DNA of 64,000 bases from Enterobacter cloacae (GCF_013375935.1 NZ_CP056117.1:1984001-2048000); one strand, 5' to 3'; positions 25,351-36,142 are shown, counted from the stretch's first letter. Notes: generated by a model not told the origin, from the sequence alone. Translations and numbers: made by a program.

Positions 25351-25560
25351 ACTACCTAGTGTTGCGGAAAAGCGGCGCGCATTCAAGGGGAGCGGTCTAG
25401 CGCAGTCCACAAACGTGACGCAGAACATCCCTCACCGTGTAATCGTTACACGGCCAGTCATGTCTGAATAATGACAGTCTGAACCTTTAGTTACACTTTG
25501 CCTCAGGCTGTTGCGATTGTCCGTTAGCGCCGAAGCACCGCGAATTGATAGAGTCGAGAT

Positions 25561-25641
25561 CCCAGAGGTATTGATAGGTGGAATCAGCTTCGGTTGATTA
25601 ACACGATTTACACCAGCCTGCGTTCTACGCAGGTTTTTTTT
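25561..25641 (+). ncRNA. omrB: Small RNA OmrB
   Basis: Begins with the CCCAGAGGTATTGAT 5' end shared by OmrA and OmrB, which is the seed pairing with ompT, cirA, csgD and ompR mRNAs in E. coli. It has a central hairpin GAATCAGCTTCGGTTGATT and ends in ACCAGCCTGCG-TTCTA-CGCAGG with an eight-T terminator. Position between galR and aas, and orientation relative to aas, match E. coli. In E. coli it is induced by OmpR and acts through Hfq. Confidence 0.95.
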
Positions 25642-25757
25642 GCCTGTAAGTTCAACCTGTAACAGCAAAAGAGAATATTCACACCTGGTTGCACTTCGGC
25701 TCATTCCCTTGCGTTTTCCCGCTGGCGAAGCCCGCCGCCTGGAGCCACAATCAAGAT

Positions 25758-25843
25758 CCCAGAGGTATTGATTGGTGAGAATTCTTAGTACGTTTTCGTA
25801 CTCTTCTCTTGCACCAACCTGCGCGGATGCGCAGGTTTTTTTT
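25758..25843 (+). ncRNA. omrA: Small RNA OmrA
   Basis: Same 5' CCCAGAGGTATTGATTGGTGAGA as E. coli OmrA, and a 3' terminator stem CCTGCGC-GGAT-GCGCAGG with T-run. The centre has a TACGTTTTCGTA hairpin. It lies 91 nt before aas, downstream of OmrB, as in E. coli. Confidence 0.95.
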
Positions 25844-25933
25844 CGTCTCTGCTTTTGCTATCGCTCCCTTACTACTTCTCGTGTAATCTGCCACCATTTA
25901 TACCTTTCACACTGGCTGGCAAAGGGAGTTGAA

Positions 25934-28093
25934 ATGCTTTTTGGGTTCTTCCGTACGCTGTTTCGTGTCCTGTTTCGCATCCGCGTAACGGGCGACGCGC
26001 AGGCACTCTATGGCGAGCGTGTTCTCATCACGCCGAATCACGTTTCGTTTCTTGATGGCGTACTGCTGGCGCTGTTTTTGCCCGTACGGCCCGTTTTCGC
26101 GGTATACAGCTCCATCAGTGAAAAATGGTACATGCGTTGGCTGAAGCCGCTCATTGACTTTGTGCCGCTGGATCCCACCAAACCGATGATGATTAAACAT
26201 CTGGTGCGTCTGGTTGAGCAGGGGCGTCCGGTGGTCATTTTTCCTGAGGGACGGATTTCAGTGACGGGCTCGCTGATGAAAATTTACGACGGAGCCGGTT
26301 TTGTCGCGGCGAAGTCCCGGGCCACCGTCGTGCCGATGCGTATTGATGGCGCTGAGTTGACCAGGTTCAGCCGTCTGAAAGGGCTGGTGAAGCAGCGCCT
26401 GTTCCCAAAAATTACGCTGCATATTTTGCCGCCAACCTCACTGCCGATGCCCGAGGCACCCCGCGCGCGCGACCGTCGTAAAATCGCCGGTGAAATGCTG
26501 CACCAGATTATGATGGAAGCGCGCATGGCTGTTCGCCCGCGCGAAACGCTGTATGAATCGTTGTTGTCGGCCCAGTACCGCTATGGCGCAAAGAAAAACT
26601 GCATTGAAGATATCAACTTCACGCCGGATACCTACCGCAAGCTGCTGACCAAAACGCTGTTCGTCGGGCGTATTCTTGAAAAGTACAGCCAGCAGGGTGA
26701 AAAGATTGGCCTGATGCTGCCGAATGCCGCCATCAGCGCGGCGGTGATTTTCGGCGCCGTCTCCCGGGGCCGTATTCCGGCGATGATGAACTACACGGCG
26801 GGCGTGAAAGGGCTCTCCAGCGCGATTACCGCAGCACAGATCAACACCGTCTTTACCTCCCGCCAGTTCCTGGATAAGGGCAAACTGTGGCACCTGCCGG
26901 AGCAGCTTACGCAGGTGCGCTGGGTGTTCCTGGAAGATCTTAAAGCAGACGTTACCACCGCCGATAAGCTGTGGATTTTTGCGCACCTGCTGATGCCGCG
27001 TCTGGCGCAGGTGAAACAGCAGCCGGAAGATGATGCCATCATCCTCTTTACCTCAGGCTCGGAAGGTAACCCGAAAGGCGTGGTTCACAGCCACAAAAGC
27101 ATTCTGGCTAACGTCGAACAGATTAAAACCATTGCCGACTTTACCGCCAGCGATCGCTTTATGTCGGCGCTGCCGCTGTTCCACTCGTTTGGTCTGACCG
27201 TCGGTCTCTTCACGCCGCTGCTGACCGGTGCCGAAGTGTTCCTCTACCCAAGCCCGCTGCACTACCGCATCGTGCCGGAGCTGGTCTATGACCGTAACTG
27301 TACCGTGCTGTTCGGTACGTCCACCTTCCTCGGTAACTACGCGCGCTTCGCCAACCCGTATGATTTCTTCCGGGTGCGCTACGTGGTAGCTGGGGCGGAA
27401 AAATTGCAGGACAGCACCCGTCAGATCTGGCAGGACAAGTTTGGCCTGCGCATTCTGGAAGGCTATGGCGTAACCGAATGTGCGCCGGTGGTATCGATCA
27501 ACGTACCGATGGCGGCAAAACCGGGTACGGTAGGCCGCATTCTGCCGGGGCTGGACGCGCGCCTGCTGGCGGTGCCGGGCATTGAGGACGGCGGTCGCCT
27601 GCAGCTTAAAGGGCCGAACGTCATGAACGGCTATCTGCGTGTGGAAAACCCGGGCGTGCTCGAAGCGCCGACGGCCGAGAACGTCAATGGCGAGACTGAA
27701 ACGGGCTGGTACGACACGGGTGATATTGTTCGCTTCGACGAACAGGGCTTTGTACAGATCCAGGGGCGCGCAAAACGCTTCGCCAAGATTGCCGGTGAAA
27801 TGGTCTCTCTTGAAATGGTGGAAACGCTGGCGACCGCGGTCTCTGCCGAAAAAATGCACGCGACCGTGGTGAAGAGCGATGCCAGCAAGGGCGAGGCGCT
27901 GGTGCTCTTTACCACCGACGGCGAGCTGAAGCGTGACGCGCTGCTTAAGTACGCCCGCGAACACGGTATTCCCGAACTGGCGGTACCGCGCGATATTCGT
28001 TACCTCAAACAGCTTCCGGTGCTGGGCAGCGGTAAACCCGATTTCGTGACCCTTAAGGGCATGGTTGAAGAGGCGGAACAGCAAAATGCGTGA
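25934..28093 (+). CDS. aas: Bifunctional acyl-ACP synthetase / 2-acyl-glycerophosphoethanolamine acyltransferase Aas
   Basis: A 719-residue inner-membrane enzyme, the same length as E. coli Aas. The N-terminal acyltransferase has NHVSFLDG (HX4D motif, residues about 36-41) and FPEGRIS. The C-terminal half is an AMP-binding acyl-ACP synthetase with [21 protein letters not shown] and WYDTGDIV. It re-acylates lysophosphatidylethanolamine imported by LplT, whose gene overlaps its end. The ATG at 25934 follows AGGGAG; the long upstream extension from 25772 covers OmrA and is rejected. Confidence 0.97.
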   Translation: MLFGFFRTLFRVLFRIRVTGDAQALYGERVLITPNHVSFLDGVLLALFLPVRPVFAVYSSISEKWYMRWLKPLIDFVPLDPTKPMMIKHLVRLVEQGRPVVIFPEGRISVTGSLMKIYDGAGFVAAKSRATVVPMRIDGAELTRFSRLKGLVKQRLFPKITLHILPPTSLPMPEAPRARDRRKIAGEMLHQIMMEARMAVRPRETLYESLLSAQYRYGAKKNCIEDINFTPDTYRKLLTKTLFVGRILEKYSQQGEKIGLMLPNAAISAAVIFGAVSRGRIPAMMNYTAGVKGLSSAITAAQINTVFTSRQFLDKGKLWHLPEQLTQVRWVFLEDLKADVTTADKLWIFAHLLMPRLAQVKQQPEDDAIILFTSGSEGNPKGVVHSHKSILANVEQIKTIADFTASDRFMSALPLFHSFGLTVGLFTPLLTGAEVFLYPSPLHYRIVPELVYDRNCTVLFGTSTFLGNYARFANPYDFFRVRYVVAGAEKLQDSTRQIWQDKFGLRILEGYGVTECAPVVSINVPMAAKPGTVGRILPGLDARLLAVPGIEDGGRLQLKGPNVMNGYLRVENPGVLEAPTAENVNGETETGWYDTGDIVRFDEQGFVQIQGRAKRFAKIAGEMVSLEMVETLATAVSAEKMHATVVKSDASKGEALVLFTTDGELKRDALLKYAREHGIPELAVPRDIRYLKQLPVLGSGKPDFVTLKGMVEEAEQQNA

Positions 28094-29279
28094 GTCAGTA
28101 CACACTAACACTTCTATCTGGTCGAAAGGCATGATGGCGGTTATTGCCGCCCAGTTCCTGTCCGCGTTCGGCGACAACGCGCTGCTGTTTGCCACGCTGG
28201 CGCTGCTGAAGGCTGAGTTTTATCCCGACTGGAGCCAGCCGATCCTGCAGATGGTGTTTGTGGGTGCTTACATCGTATTTGCGCCGTTTGTCGGTCAGGT
28301 GGCGGATAGCTTCCCGAAAGGCCGGGTAATGATGTTTGCCAACAGCCTAAAGCTGCTGGGGGCGGCAAGTATCTGCTTCGGTATCAACCCGTTTGTCGGC
28401 TACACGCTGGTGGGCATTGGCGCGGCGGCCTACTCGCCGGCGAAATACGGCATTCTGGGTGAGCTGACCACCGGCGATAAGCTGGTGAAGGCCAACGGCC
28501 TGATGGAGTCCTCCACCATTGCGGCGATTCTGCTGGGATCGGTGGCGGGAGGCGTGCTGGCAGACTGGCATGTACTTGCCGCGCTGGGCATCTGTGCCCT
28601 GATGTACGGTGGCGCGGTGATCGCCAACCTGTTTATCCCCAGGCTGGCGGTGGCGCGTCCCGGGCAATCCTGGCGCTTCGGGCCTATGACCGGCAGCTTC
28701 TTCACTGCCTGCCGCGTGCTGTGGCGTAACGGTGAAACGCGCTTCTCGCTGATGGGCACCAGCATGTTCTGGGGGGCCGGCGTCACGCTGCGTTTCCTGC
28801 TGGTGCTGTGGGTCCCGGTTGCGCTGGGCATTACCGATAACGCCACGCCAACTTACCTGAATGCCATGGTCGCCGTCGGGATTGTTGTCGGGGCAGGGGC
28901 AGCGGCGAAGCTGGTCACCCTTGAAACCGTCGCGCGCTGCATGCCTGCGGGGATCCTCATCGGCGCTGGCGTTCTCTTCTTCTCCCTGCAACATGCCCTG
29001 TTGCCTGGCTATGCCCTGCTGTTACTGATCGGCATCCTGGGCGGCTTCTTTGTGGTGCCGCTGAATGCGCTCTTGCAGGAGCGCGGCAAGCAGACCGTTG
29101 GGGCGGGCAACGCCATTGCGGTGCAAAACCTCGGGGAAAACATGGCGATGCTGCTGATGCTCGGCGTTTACTCGCTGGCGGTAAAAGCGGGCGCACCGGT
29201 AGTGGCCATTGGCGTGGGGTTTGGCGCGCTGTTTGCGCTGGCGATCGCGGGGCTGTGGGTCTGGCAGCGCCGCCGCTGA
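28086..29279 (+). CDS. lplT: Lysophospholipid transporter LplT
   Basis: A 397-residue major facilitator protein with 12 membrane segments that flips lysophospholipids across the inner membrane for Aas. The sequence [20 protein letters not shown] near the N-terminus and [19 protein letters not shown] near the C-terminus match E. coli LplT throughout. The start codon overlaps the aas stop by 8 nt, so the two are translated together. Confidence 0.96.
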   Translation: MRESVHTNTSIWSKGMMAVIAAQFLSAFGDNALLFATLALLKAEFYPDWSQPILQMVFVGAYIVFAPFVGQVADSFPKGRVMMFANSLKLLGAASICFGINPFVGYTLVGIGAAAYSPAKYGILGELTTGDKLVKANGLMESSTIAAILLGSVAGGVLADWHVLAALGICALMYGGAVIANLFIPRLAVARPGQSWRFGPMTGSFFTACRVLWRNGETRFSLMGTSMFWGAGVTLRFLLVLWVPVALGITDNATPTYLNAMVAVGIVVGAGAAAKLVTLETVARCMPAGILIGAGVLFFSLQHALLPGYALLLLIGILGGFFVVPLNALLQERGKQTVGAGNAIAVQNLGENMAMLLMLGVYSLAVKAGAPVVAIGVGFGALFALAIAGLWVWQRRR

Positions 29280-29306
29280 TCTGTGCGGTCTGATGCCCTC
29301 GACCAG

Positions 29307-29329
29307 ACCCTCTCCCGCCGGGAGAGGGT
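29307..29329. terminator. Palindromic hairpin between lplT and tas
   Basis: Perfect 10-bp inverted repeat ACCCTCTCCC/GGGAGAGGGT with a 3-nt loop between convergent lplT and tas. It belongs to the CCCTCTCC palindrome family seen elsewhere in the window and probably stabilises or ends both transcripts. Confidence 0.65.
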
Positions 29330-29370
29330 GAAAACACAACAAACGGCAACGCGCGTTGCCGATGCTTTTA

Positions 29371-30411
29371 TTACGGTGCCGGGTAGGTATAAACCTGATG
29401 CACCGCTTCAATCTCCGCCAACACCTCCTCGCTGAGGGTCAGGTGGAAACTCTCAATATTGGTTTTCAGCTGCTCCATGGTCGTCGCGCCCAGCAGGGTG
29501 CTGGCGACAAACGGCTGACGACGCACGAAGGCCAGTGCCATCTGCGCCGGATCGAGCCCGTGGCGCTTCGCGATATCCACATAGGCCGCAACGGCTTTTT
29601 GCGTCTGCTCGCCGCTGTAACGGGTGAAGCGGCTGAAAAGCGTGTTTCGCGCGCCGGCGGGCTTCGCGCCGTTCAGGTATTTCCCCGTCAGGGTACCGAA
29701 GCCCAGGCAGGAATAGGCCAGCAGTTCCACCTCTTCGTACTGCGTCACTTCCGCCAGGCCCACTTCATAGCTGCGGTTCAGCAGGCTATAAGGGTTCTGA
29801 ATGGTGACGATGCGCGGCAGGTCGTGCTTATCGGCCAGATGCAGGTAGCGCATCACGCCAAACGCCGTTTCGTTGGAAACCCCGATATAGCGGATCTTAC
29901 CCGCGCGCTGGCACTCCGCGAGCGCCTCCAGCGTTTCCAGCAGGGTTACGGCCGGAGCACTTTCGTTCCAGGCGTAGCCGAGCTTGCCGAAGCAGTTCGT
30001 CGGACGCTGCGGCCAGTGCACCTGATACAGATCGAGATAGTCGGTTTGCAGGCGCTTAAGGCTTGCATCCAGCGCGTCACGGATATTCTTGCGATCGAGG
30101 ATCTGGTTAGGGCGGATCCCGGCATCGTTATTGCGGGAAGGGCCGCTAACCTTGGAGGCGATAACCAGCTTTTCGCGATTGCCGTGTTTCGCCAGCCAGT
30201 TGCCAACGTACGTTTCGGTAAGGCCCTGCGTTTCCGGGCGTGGAGGAACAGGGTACATCTCCGCCACGTCAATCAGGTTAATGCCCTGGCTGACCGCGTA
30301 ATCAAGTTGTGCATGGGCATCGGCTTCGCTGTTTTGTTCACCAAATGTCATCGTGCCCAGCCCCAGTTGGCTGATCTCCAGAGCGCTGTGGGGGATACGG
30401 TGATAATGCAT
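29371..30411 (-). CDS. tas: Aldo/keto reductase Tas
   Basis: A 346-residue NADP(H)-dependent aldo/keto reductase, identical in length to E. coli Tas. The catalytic tetrad is visible as Asp and Tyr in DVAEMYP, Lys in IASKVSG and His in YQVHWPQ. E. coli Tas was found as a suppressor of tyrosine auxotrophy under starvation; its natural substrate is not clear. Single gene, convergent to lplT. Confidence 0.96.
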   Translation of the reverse strand: MHYHRIPHSALEISQLGLGTMTFGEQNSEADAHAQLDYAVSQGINLIDVAEMYPVPPRPETQGLTETYVGNWLAKHGNREKLVIASKVSGPSRNNDAGIRPNQILDRKNIRDALDASLKRLQTDYLDLYQVHWPQRPTNCFGKLGYAWNESAPAVTLLETLEALAECQRAGKIRYIGVSNETAFGVMRYLHLADKHDLPRIVTIQNPYSLLNRSYEVGLAEVTQYEEVELLAYSCLGFGTLTGKYLNGAKPAGARNTLFSRFTRYSGEQTQKAVAAYVDIAKRHGLDPAQMALAFVRRQPFVASTLLGATTMEQLKTNIESFHLTLSEEVLAEIEAVHQVYTYPAP

Positions 30412-30542
30412 AGCCGGTTTCCTTTAAAGATATACAGACCGCGTCAGGAACCTCCCGACAAAGGAATATAAACATGGCAGAGGGAAGGCAAAAGGGGAAG
30501 GAAAAAATCAAAAAGGCCAGCAAGCCACTGACCTTTATCGGT

Positions 30543-30761
30543 TTATCGTTCGATAATCTGGGATACTTCGTCGCGATTGATTTGCATTTGATTGCCTTCC
30601 CGATCGCGGTAACTCACAAGGCCGGTATCGTCGTCGACTTCGGGTTTGCCATCGGTCAGGATCATGCGGCCATCCTTGGTTGACATGACATAGTCGCTGC
30701 TACAACCCGATACCGCAAACGCTAAACCGACTGCTGAGATAATTACTGCCCATTTTTTCAT
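30543..30761 (-). CDS. ygdR: Small lipoprotein YgdR (YgdI/YgdR family)
   Basis: A 72-residue lipoprotein with signal [19 protein letters not shown] and lipobox VSGC (Cys20), followed by an SH3-like DUF903 fold ([28 protein letters not shown]). It is paralogous to YgdI at 57.9 kb in this window. Function unknown. The start at 30761 places the signal peptide at the N-terminus. In E. coli ygdQ lies between ygdR and mutH; here the gap is only 128 nt and empty. Confidence 0.93.
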   Translation of the reverse strand: MKKWAVIISAVGLAFAVSGCSSDYVMSTKDGRMILTDGKPEVDDDTGLVSYRDREGNQMQINRDEVSQIIER

Positions 30762-30889
30762 CGTTCTCGTCCTCACCTGGCTCGTATCAAATCATAGTGT
30801 AGTAATAACCTGATATTACGACAGGTGAAAGGGGGGAAATCTTAAAAAGCGGGAGATTATGTTAGCCGGAGCGCATAATTGGTAAAAAA

Positions 30890-31582
30890 CTATGTTTTCA
30901 ACAGGAAATGGCGTGCCAGCAGTGCTCCGGTGAAGTTCTTTTTAAGATAGAAGCCGCGCGGCAGCGTCAGGATCGGTTCGCCACGTGCGCCAACCGCTTC
31001 AGTGAGCGCTTTGCTGTTGGCGGCCTTCGGGCGCAGTTGCAGCACCTCACCATGCCGGGCGGTGATCCGCTCCACCTGTCCCAGCACGATCATGTCCATC
31101 AGCTCCTCCCAGTCCTGGGAAAGCTGCCTCTCTTCTTCTTCGTCAGGGCTCCAGAGCAGCGGAGCGCCAACGCGACGCTCTGCCAGCGGGATCTGCCTGT
31201 CGCCCTCAACGGGTACCCACAGCACCCGCTTCAGCTTATGCCTGACGTGGCTGGTTTCCCATGTCACCCCGCTGTTACCCGTTAGCGGCGCAACGCAGAC
31301 GAAGGTGGTTTCCAGCGGCCTGCCCTGAGCGTCAATGGGGATAGTTTTCAGTTCAACGCCCAGCACCGCAAAATCTTGCTCGGGCTTACTGCCCGCGCTT
31401 GCGCCCAGCCAGCGTTCCAGCAGCACGCCGATCCAGCCCTTATCGCGCTTCAGGTCGTTAGGTATCGTCAGCCCCGCCATCACCGCCAGCTCGCCCAGCG
31501 TATAGCCAGCCAGACGCTGCGCCTGCTGGAGCAGCTGGGCTTCACTGACGGGGGCACTGGGCAATGGGGCGAGCGAATGCAT
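30890..31582 (-). CDS. mutH: DNA mismatch repair endonuclease MutH
   Basis: A 230-residue endonuclease that nicks the unmethylated strand at hemimethylated GATC when activated by MutS and MutL. The type II restriction-like active site D-x(6)-E-x-K is visible in [11 protein letters not shown] (Asp70, Glu77, Lys79 in E. coli). The C-terminal part [19 protein letters not shown] to [17 protein letters not shown] matches E. coli. Confidence 0.97.
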   Translation of the reverse strand: MHSLAPLPSAPVSEAQLLQQAQRLAGYTLGELAVMAGLTIPNDLKRDKGWIGVLLERWLGASAGSKPEQDFAVLGVELKTIPIDAQGRPLETTFVCVAPLTGNSGVTWETSHVRHKLKRVLWVPVEGDRQIPLAERRVGAPLLWSPDEEEERQLSQDWEELMDMIVLGQVERITARHGEVLQLRPKAANSKALTEAVGARGEPILTLPRGFYLKKNFTGALLARHFLLKT

Positions 31583-31619
31583 GTTAACAACCTTTTTGAT
31601 TAAAAAATGAGCTGATATT

Positions 31620-32100
31620 TTATCCCTTGTGGATAGAGTTTACCTTTTTCTGAGTAAATATTCCATGTGGATGATTTTAATAATAATTTTCAGCGCTGAA
31701 AGCGTCAGGATACGGCTAAAAAATGGGTTGTTCAATTCTGGTCACTGACAATAAACAGGATCTTACACCATGTTATCCACAGAAAAATGGGATAACTGGG
31801 AATAACCCTCACTACTGTTTCAATTTACAGCCTTGACGTGCGATGAAAATCGAATTTTCACACAAATTGTGCCTAACTTATTGGCACAATCTGTGGATAA
31901 AACCGACGCTGTTCGATCTTTCATCAGTACGGGGATCTTTGATGTGACGATCGTCACGTTAATCACCTTTTCTCCCTTTTGTATGCTATCAATATTATGA
32001 AATTAAACGGATTTTTAAAAATGGCTGGCGGAGGGGATAAGGTGGTCTGAAAGGTTGTTCATCGGTAATTCCGTACTTCTTCACAACTATATCCACAGAA
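31620..32100. other. Probable DARS2 locus (DnaA-reactivating sequence)
   Basis: This 680-bp gap between mutH and rppH is the position known for E. coli DARS2, which converts ADP-DnaA to ATP-DnaA. The sequence shows two exact DnaA boxes (TTATCCACA at 31773-31781; TGTGGATAA, the reverse, at 31892-31900) and two with one mismatch (31628-31636 and 32089-32097). A weaker facing box (ATGGGATAA, 31788-31796) lies next to the first, giving a face-to-face pair like the DARS core. I could not identify IHF and Fis sites with confidence. The region is AT-rich with several palindromes and has no gene. Confidence 0.72.
31943..31958. promoter_or_regulatory. CRP-like site upstream of rppH
   Basis: TGTGA-CGATCG-TCACG matches nine of ten conserved CRP positions and is itself a 14-bp perfect palindrome. 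It is 310 nt from the rppH start, so its role is unclear; it may belong to the DARS2 region instead. Confidence 0.4.
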
Positions 32101-32266
32101 AAGGTGAATAAAAATGGTCTCGATCGCCTCTATCTGTTTATAACTCCCCACAAAATTGTGAGTTATTCAATTGTTATTAGGCTGCAGGCCTGTAAGAGAG
32201 TGGTTTACCGCCTCCCTGTAGTGTGAAACAATCATTCATATATCAGATTTAGTTTGGGGTAGTCCG

Positions 32267-32797
32267 GTGATTGATGACGATGGCTACCGCCCAAACGTAG
32301 GAATAGTAATTTGTAATCGTCAGGGCCAGGTGATGTGGGCCCGGCGATATGGTCAGCACTCCTGGCAGTTCCCGCAAGGCGGGATCAACCCAGGAGAGTC
32401 CCCAGAACAAGCGATGTACCGGGAGCTGTTTGAAGAGGTTGGTTTAAGCCGGAAAGATGTTCGCATCCTGGCGTCGACCCGCAACTGGTTGCGTTACAAG
32501 TTACCGAAACGTTTGGTGCGTTGGGACACAAAGCCGGTTTGTATCGGCCAGAAACAGAAGTGGTTTCTTTTGCAGTTGGTGGGCAACGATTCAGATATCA
32601 ATATGCAAACCAGCAGCACGCCGGAGTTCGATGGCTGGCGCTGGGTAAGCTACTGGTATCCTGTTCGTCAGGTCGTGTCATTTAAGCGCGATGTTTACCG
32701 TAGGGTGATGAAAGAGTTCGCAAGTGCTGTTATGCAGCTTCAGGAGACGCCTCCTAAGCCGCAGAGCGCACCTGCCTGGCGACGTAAAAGAGGTTAA
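32267..32797 (+). CDS. rppH: RNA pyrophosphohydrolase RppH
   Basis: A 176-residue Nudix hydrolase, the same length as E. coli RppH, that removes pyrophosphate from mRNA 5' ends to trigger RNase E decay. The Nudix box GX5EX7REX2EEXG is at residues about 38-60 (GGINPGES..., [10 protein letters not shown]). The arginine-rich C-terminus ends RRKRG. It starts with GTG, as in E. coli. ptsP follows after 12 nt, so the two form an operon. Confidence 0.97.
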   Translation: MIDDDGYRPNVGIVICNRQGQVMWARRYGQHSWQFPQGGINPGESPEQAMYRELFEEVGLSRKDVRILASTRNWLRYKLPKRLVRWDTKPVCIGQKQKWFLLQLVGNDSDINMQTSSTPEFDGWRWVSYWYPVRQVVSFKRDVYRRVMKEFASAVMQLQETPPKPQSAPAWRRKRG

Positions 32798-32809
32798 GCT
32801 ACGCAAATC

Positions 32810-35056
32810 ATGCTCACCCGCTTGCGAGAAATAGTTGAAAAGGTTGCCAGCGCGCCTCGCCTCAACGAGGCGCTAAACATTCTGGTAACGGACATCTGTC
32901 TTGCGATGGAAACCGAGGTCTGTTCGGTCTATCTGGCCGACCATGACCGACGGTGCTACTACCTGATGGCGACCCGGGGATTAAAAAAACCGCGGGGCCG
33001 TACCGTCACGCTTGCGTTCGATGAAGGTATTGTTGGGCTGGTCGGGCGACTGGCCGAGCCAATCAACCTTGCTGACGCGCAAAAACACCCCAGCTTTAAA
33101 TATATCCCCTCCGTAAAAGAAGAGCGCTTCCGCGCTTTCCTCGGGGTGCCGATTATTCAGCGCCGCCAGCTGCTTGGTGTGCTCGTTGTCCAGCAGCGCG
33201 AGCTGCGTCAGTATGATGAAAGCGAAGAATCCTTCCTCGTCACGCTGGCAACGCAGATGGCCGCAATCCTCTCTCAGTCTCAGCTCGCCGCGCTATTTGG
33301 TCAGTATCGTCATACGCGTATCCGCGCGCTTCCGGCCTCGCCGGGCGTCGCCATTGCCGAAGGCTGGATGGACGCCACGCTGCCGCTGATGGAGCAGGTA
33401 TACGAAGCCTCGACGCTTGATGAAGCACTCGAGCGCGAACGGCTTACCGCCGCGCTGGAAGAGGCGGCGAATGAGTTTCGTCGCTACAGCAAACGCTTTG
33501 CCGCAGGCGCGCAAAAAGAGACGGCGGCCATTTTCGATCTTTATTCGCACCTGCTGTCCGATGCGCGCTTACGACGGGAGCTGTTCGCCGAGGTCGATAA
33601 AGGCGCGGTGGCTGAGTGGGCGGTGAAAAAGGTCATTGAAAAATTTGCCGAGCAGTTTGCGGTCCTGAAGGATGGTTACCTGAAAGAGCGCGCCGGCGAT
33701 CTGCGCGCGCTTGGGCAGCGTCTGTTGTTCCACCTCGATGATACCATTCAGGGTGCAAACGCCTGGCCGAACCGGTTTGTGCTGGTGGCGGACGAGCTCT
33801 CGGCGACGACGCTGGCAGAATTACCGCAGGACAGGCTGGCGGGCGTAGTGGTGCGCGATGGTGCCGCTAACTCCCATGCCGCCATTATGGTGCGCGCGCT
33901 CGGTATCCCGACCGTGATGGGCGCGGACATTCAGCCCTCCGTGCTGCACCGGCGCACGCTGGTGGTGGACGGATATCGCGGTGAATTGCTGGTGGATCCT
34001 GAGCCGGTTCTCCTCCAGGAGTACCAGCGTCTCATTAGCGAAGAGAATGAATTAAGCAAGCTGGCGGAAGATGACGTCAACCTGCCCGCGCAGCTGAAAA
34101 GCGGTGAGCGGGTGAAGGTGATGCTCAATGCGGGCTTAAGCCCCGAGCACGAAGAAAAGCTCGGCAGCCGCATCGATGGCATTGGTCTGTACCGTACCGA
34201 AATCCCCTTCATGCTGCAAAGCGGCTTCCCGTCGGAAGAGGAGCAGGTCGCGCAGTATCAGGGCATGCTGCAGATGTTTAACGATAAGCCCGTTACGCTG
34301 CGTACCCTGGACGTCGGCGCGGATAAACAGCTGCCCTATATGCCCATCAGCGAAGAGAACCCCTGCCTTGGCTGGCGCGGGATCCGCATTACGCTCGACC
34401 AGCCGGAAATCTTCCTGATTCAGGTCCGGGCAATGATGCGCGCCAATGCGGCCACCGGGAACCTCAGCATTTTGCTGCCGATGGTCACCAGCATTGACGA
34501 AATCGACGAGGCGCGGCGGCTGATTGAACGAGCAGGACGCGAAGTGGAAGAGATGATCGGCTATGCGATCCCTAAACCACGTATCGGCGTGATGCTTGAA
34601 GTGCCCTCGATGGTCTTTATGCTGCCGCAGCTGGCGACCCGCGTTGATTTTATCTCCGTCGGCACCAACGATTTAACGCAATACATTCTGGCGGTAGATC
34701 GCAACAACACCCGCGTCGCCAGCATTTACGACAGCCTGCATCCGGCGATGCTTCGTGCCCTGGCGATGATAGCCCGTGAAGCCGAGCAGCATAATATCGA
34801 TTTGCGCCTGTGCGGTGAAATGGCCGGCGATCCGATGTGCGTGGCGATCCTGATTGGCCTTGGCTTCCGTCACCTGTCCATGAACGGGCGTTCCGTTGCG
34901 CGCGTGAAATACCTGCTGCGTCATATCGCACATGACGATGCGCGCGAGCTGGCCGCGCGTAGCCTTGAAGCACAGCTTGCCGCCGAGGTGCGCCATCAGG
35001 TGGCTGCGTTTATGGAACGACGCGGCATGGGCGGACTGATCCGCGGCGGCCGCTAA
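32810..35056 (+). CDS. ptsP: PTS-Ntr enzyme I, PtsP (EI-Ntr)
   Basis: A 748-residue phosphotransferase that passes phosphate from PEP to NPr (PtsO) and then EIIA-Ntr. An N-terminal GAF domain (about 1-160) contains VCSVYLADHDRR and FLGVPIIQRR. The phospho-His domain has the active-site histidine in DGAANSHAAIMV (about His356), and the PEP-binding barrel has GLYRTEIPFM and FISVGTNDLTQY. Length equals E. coli PtsP. Second gene of the rppH operon. Confidence 0.97.
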   Translation: MLTRLREIVEKVASAPRLNEALNILVTDICLAMETEVCSVYLADHDRRCYYLMATRGLKKPRGRTVTLAFDEGIVGLVGRLAEPINLADAQKHPSFKYIPSVKEERFRAFLGVPIIQRRQLLGVLVVQQRELRQYDESEESFLVTLATQMAAILSQSQLAALFGQYRHTRIRALPASPGVAIAEGWMDATLPLMEQVYEASTLDEALERERLTAALEEAANEFRRYSKRFAAGAQKETAAIFDLYSHLLSDARLRRELFAEVDKGAVAEWAVKKVIEKFAEQFAVLKDGYLKERAGDLRALGQRLLFHLDDTIQGANAWPNRFVLVADELSATTLAELPQDRLAGVVVRDGAANSHAAIMVRALGIPTVMGADIQPSVLHRRTLVVDGYRGELLVDPEPVLLQEYQRLISEENELSKLAEDDVNLPAQLKSGERVKVMLNAGLSPEHEEKLGSRIDGIGLYRTEIPFMLQSGFPSEEEQVAQYQGMLQMFNDKPVTLRTLDVGADKQLPYMPISEENPCLGWRGIRITLDQPEIFLIQVRAMMRANAATGNLSILLPMVTSIDEIDEARRLIERAGREVEEMIGYAIPKPRIGVMLEVPSMVFMLPQLATRVDFISVGTNDLTQYILAVDRNNTRVASIYDSLHPAMLRALAMIAREAEQHNIDLRLCGEMAGDPMCVAILIGLGFRHLSMNGRSVARVKYLLRHIAHDDARELAARSLEAQLAAEVRHQVAAFMERRGMGGLIRGGR

Positions 35057-35260
35057 ACCCTCTTATCCCTCCTGTTGAATAAGAGAGACGGGGGAGGGCA
35101 TCAGTATGCACCATTCCATATACACATCTTTTACATCTCAGGCGCATCCTCCGCGCCTGCCTTATGCTATTATTCGCAACTTTGGAGCACCTGCCACTGG
35201 CGGGAATGCAATTCAGCCGCTGTCCACTTTCAGCGGAATAACAACATCTTGTGGTGACAG

Positions 35261-36136
35261 ATGAACAGTGGTTATCTGCATTTTCCGGAATTCGATCCGG
35301 TTATTTTCTCAATTGGTCCCGTAGCGCTTCACTGGTACGGTCTGATGTACCTGGTGGGCTTTGTCTTTGCCATGTGGCTTGCTGGCCGTCGCGCCAGTCG
35401 TCCGGGCAGCGGCTGGACGAAGAACGAAGTGGAAAACCTGCTTTATGCTGGCTTCCTCGGCGTGTTCCTGGGCGGGCGCATCGGCTATGTCCTGTTCTAT
35501 AACTTCCCGGTATTCCTGAACGATCCGCTCTATCTGTTCCGCGTCTGGGACGGCGGCATGTCCTTCCACGGCGGGCTGATTGGTGTGATCCTGGTGATGG
35601 TGATCTTCGCCAAACGCACCAAACGTAACTTCTTCCAGGTGGCTGATTTTATTGCGCCGTTAATCCCGTTTGGCCTGGGCGCAGGGCGCCTGGGCAACTT
35701 CATCAACGGGGAACTGTGGGGTCGCGTCGATCCGAGCGTGCCGTTTACCATGCTGTTCCCGGGCTCCCGCGCAGAGGATATCGCGCTGCTGCCTTCGCAT
35801 CCTGAGTGGCAGTCCATTTTCGATACCTACGGCGTTCTGCCGCGCCATATGTCCCAGCTTTACGAGCTGGCGCTGGAAGGCGTGGTGCTGTTTATCATCC
35901 TGAATCTGTACATCCGCAAACCGCGCCCAATGGGGGCCGTCTCCGGTCTGTTCCTGATTGGCTACGGCGCGTTTCGTATCATCGTCGAGTTCTTCCGCCA
36001 GCCGGATGCACAGTTTACCGGCGAATGGGTACAGTACATCAGCATGGGGCAGATCCTCTCCATTCCGATGATTGTCGCGGGTGCCATTATGATGATCTGG
36101 GCGTATCGCCGTCGTCCACAGCAACAACTTTCCTGA
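35261..36136 (+). CDS. lgt: Prolipoprotein diacylglyceryl transferase Lgt
   Basis: A 291-residue inner-membrane enzyme with seven helices that adds diacylglycerol to the lipobox cysteine of prolipoproteins such as MltA, YgdI and YgdR encoded here. Key motifs are FHGGLIG (His103) and the Lgt signature [14 protein letters not shown] (Arg143, Asn146). It ends 6 nt before thyA, so the two are co-transcribed as in E. coli. Confidence 0.97.
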   Translation: MNSGYLHFPEFDPVIFSIGPVALHWYGLMYLVGFVFAMWLAGRRASRPGSGWTKNEVENLLYAGFLGVFLGGRIGYVLFYNFPVFLNDPLYLFRVWDGGMSFHGGLIGVILVMVIFAKRTKRNFFQVADFIAPLIPFGLGAGRLGNFINGELWGRVDPSVPFTMLFPGSRAEDIALLPSHPEWQSIFDTYGVLPRHMSQLYELALEGVVLFIILNLYIRKPRPMGAVSGLFLIGYGAFRIIVEFFRQPDAQFTGEWVQYISMGQILSIPMIVAGAIMMIWAYRRRPQQQLS

Positions 36137-36142
36137 GGAATC

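Noticed and set aside
25432..25704. Leftward 90-codon frame over OmrB
   Set aside because: It is antisense to a clearly recognised small RNA and its terminator.
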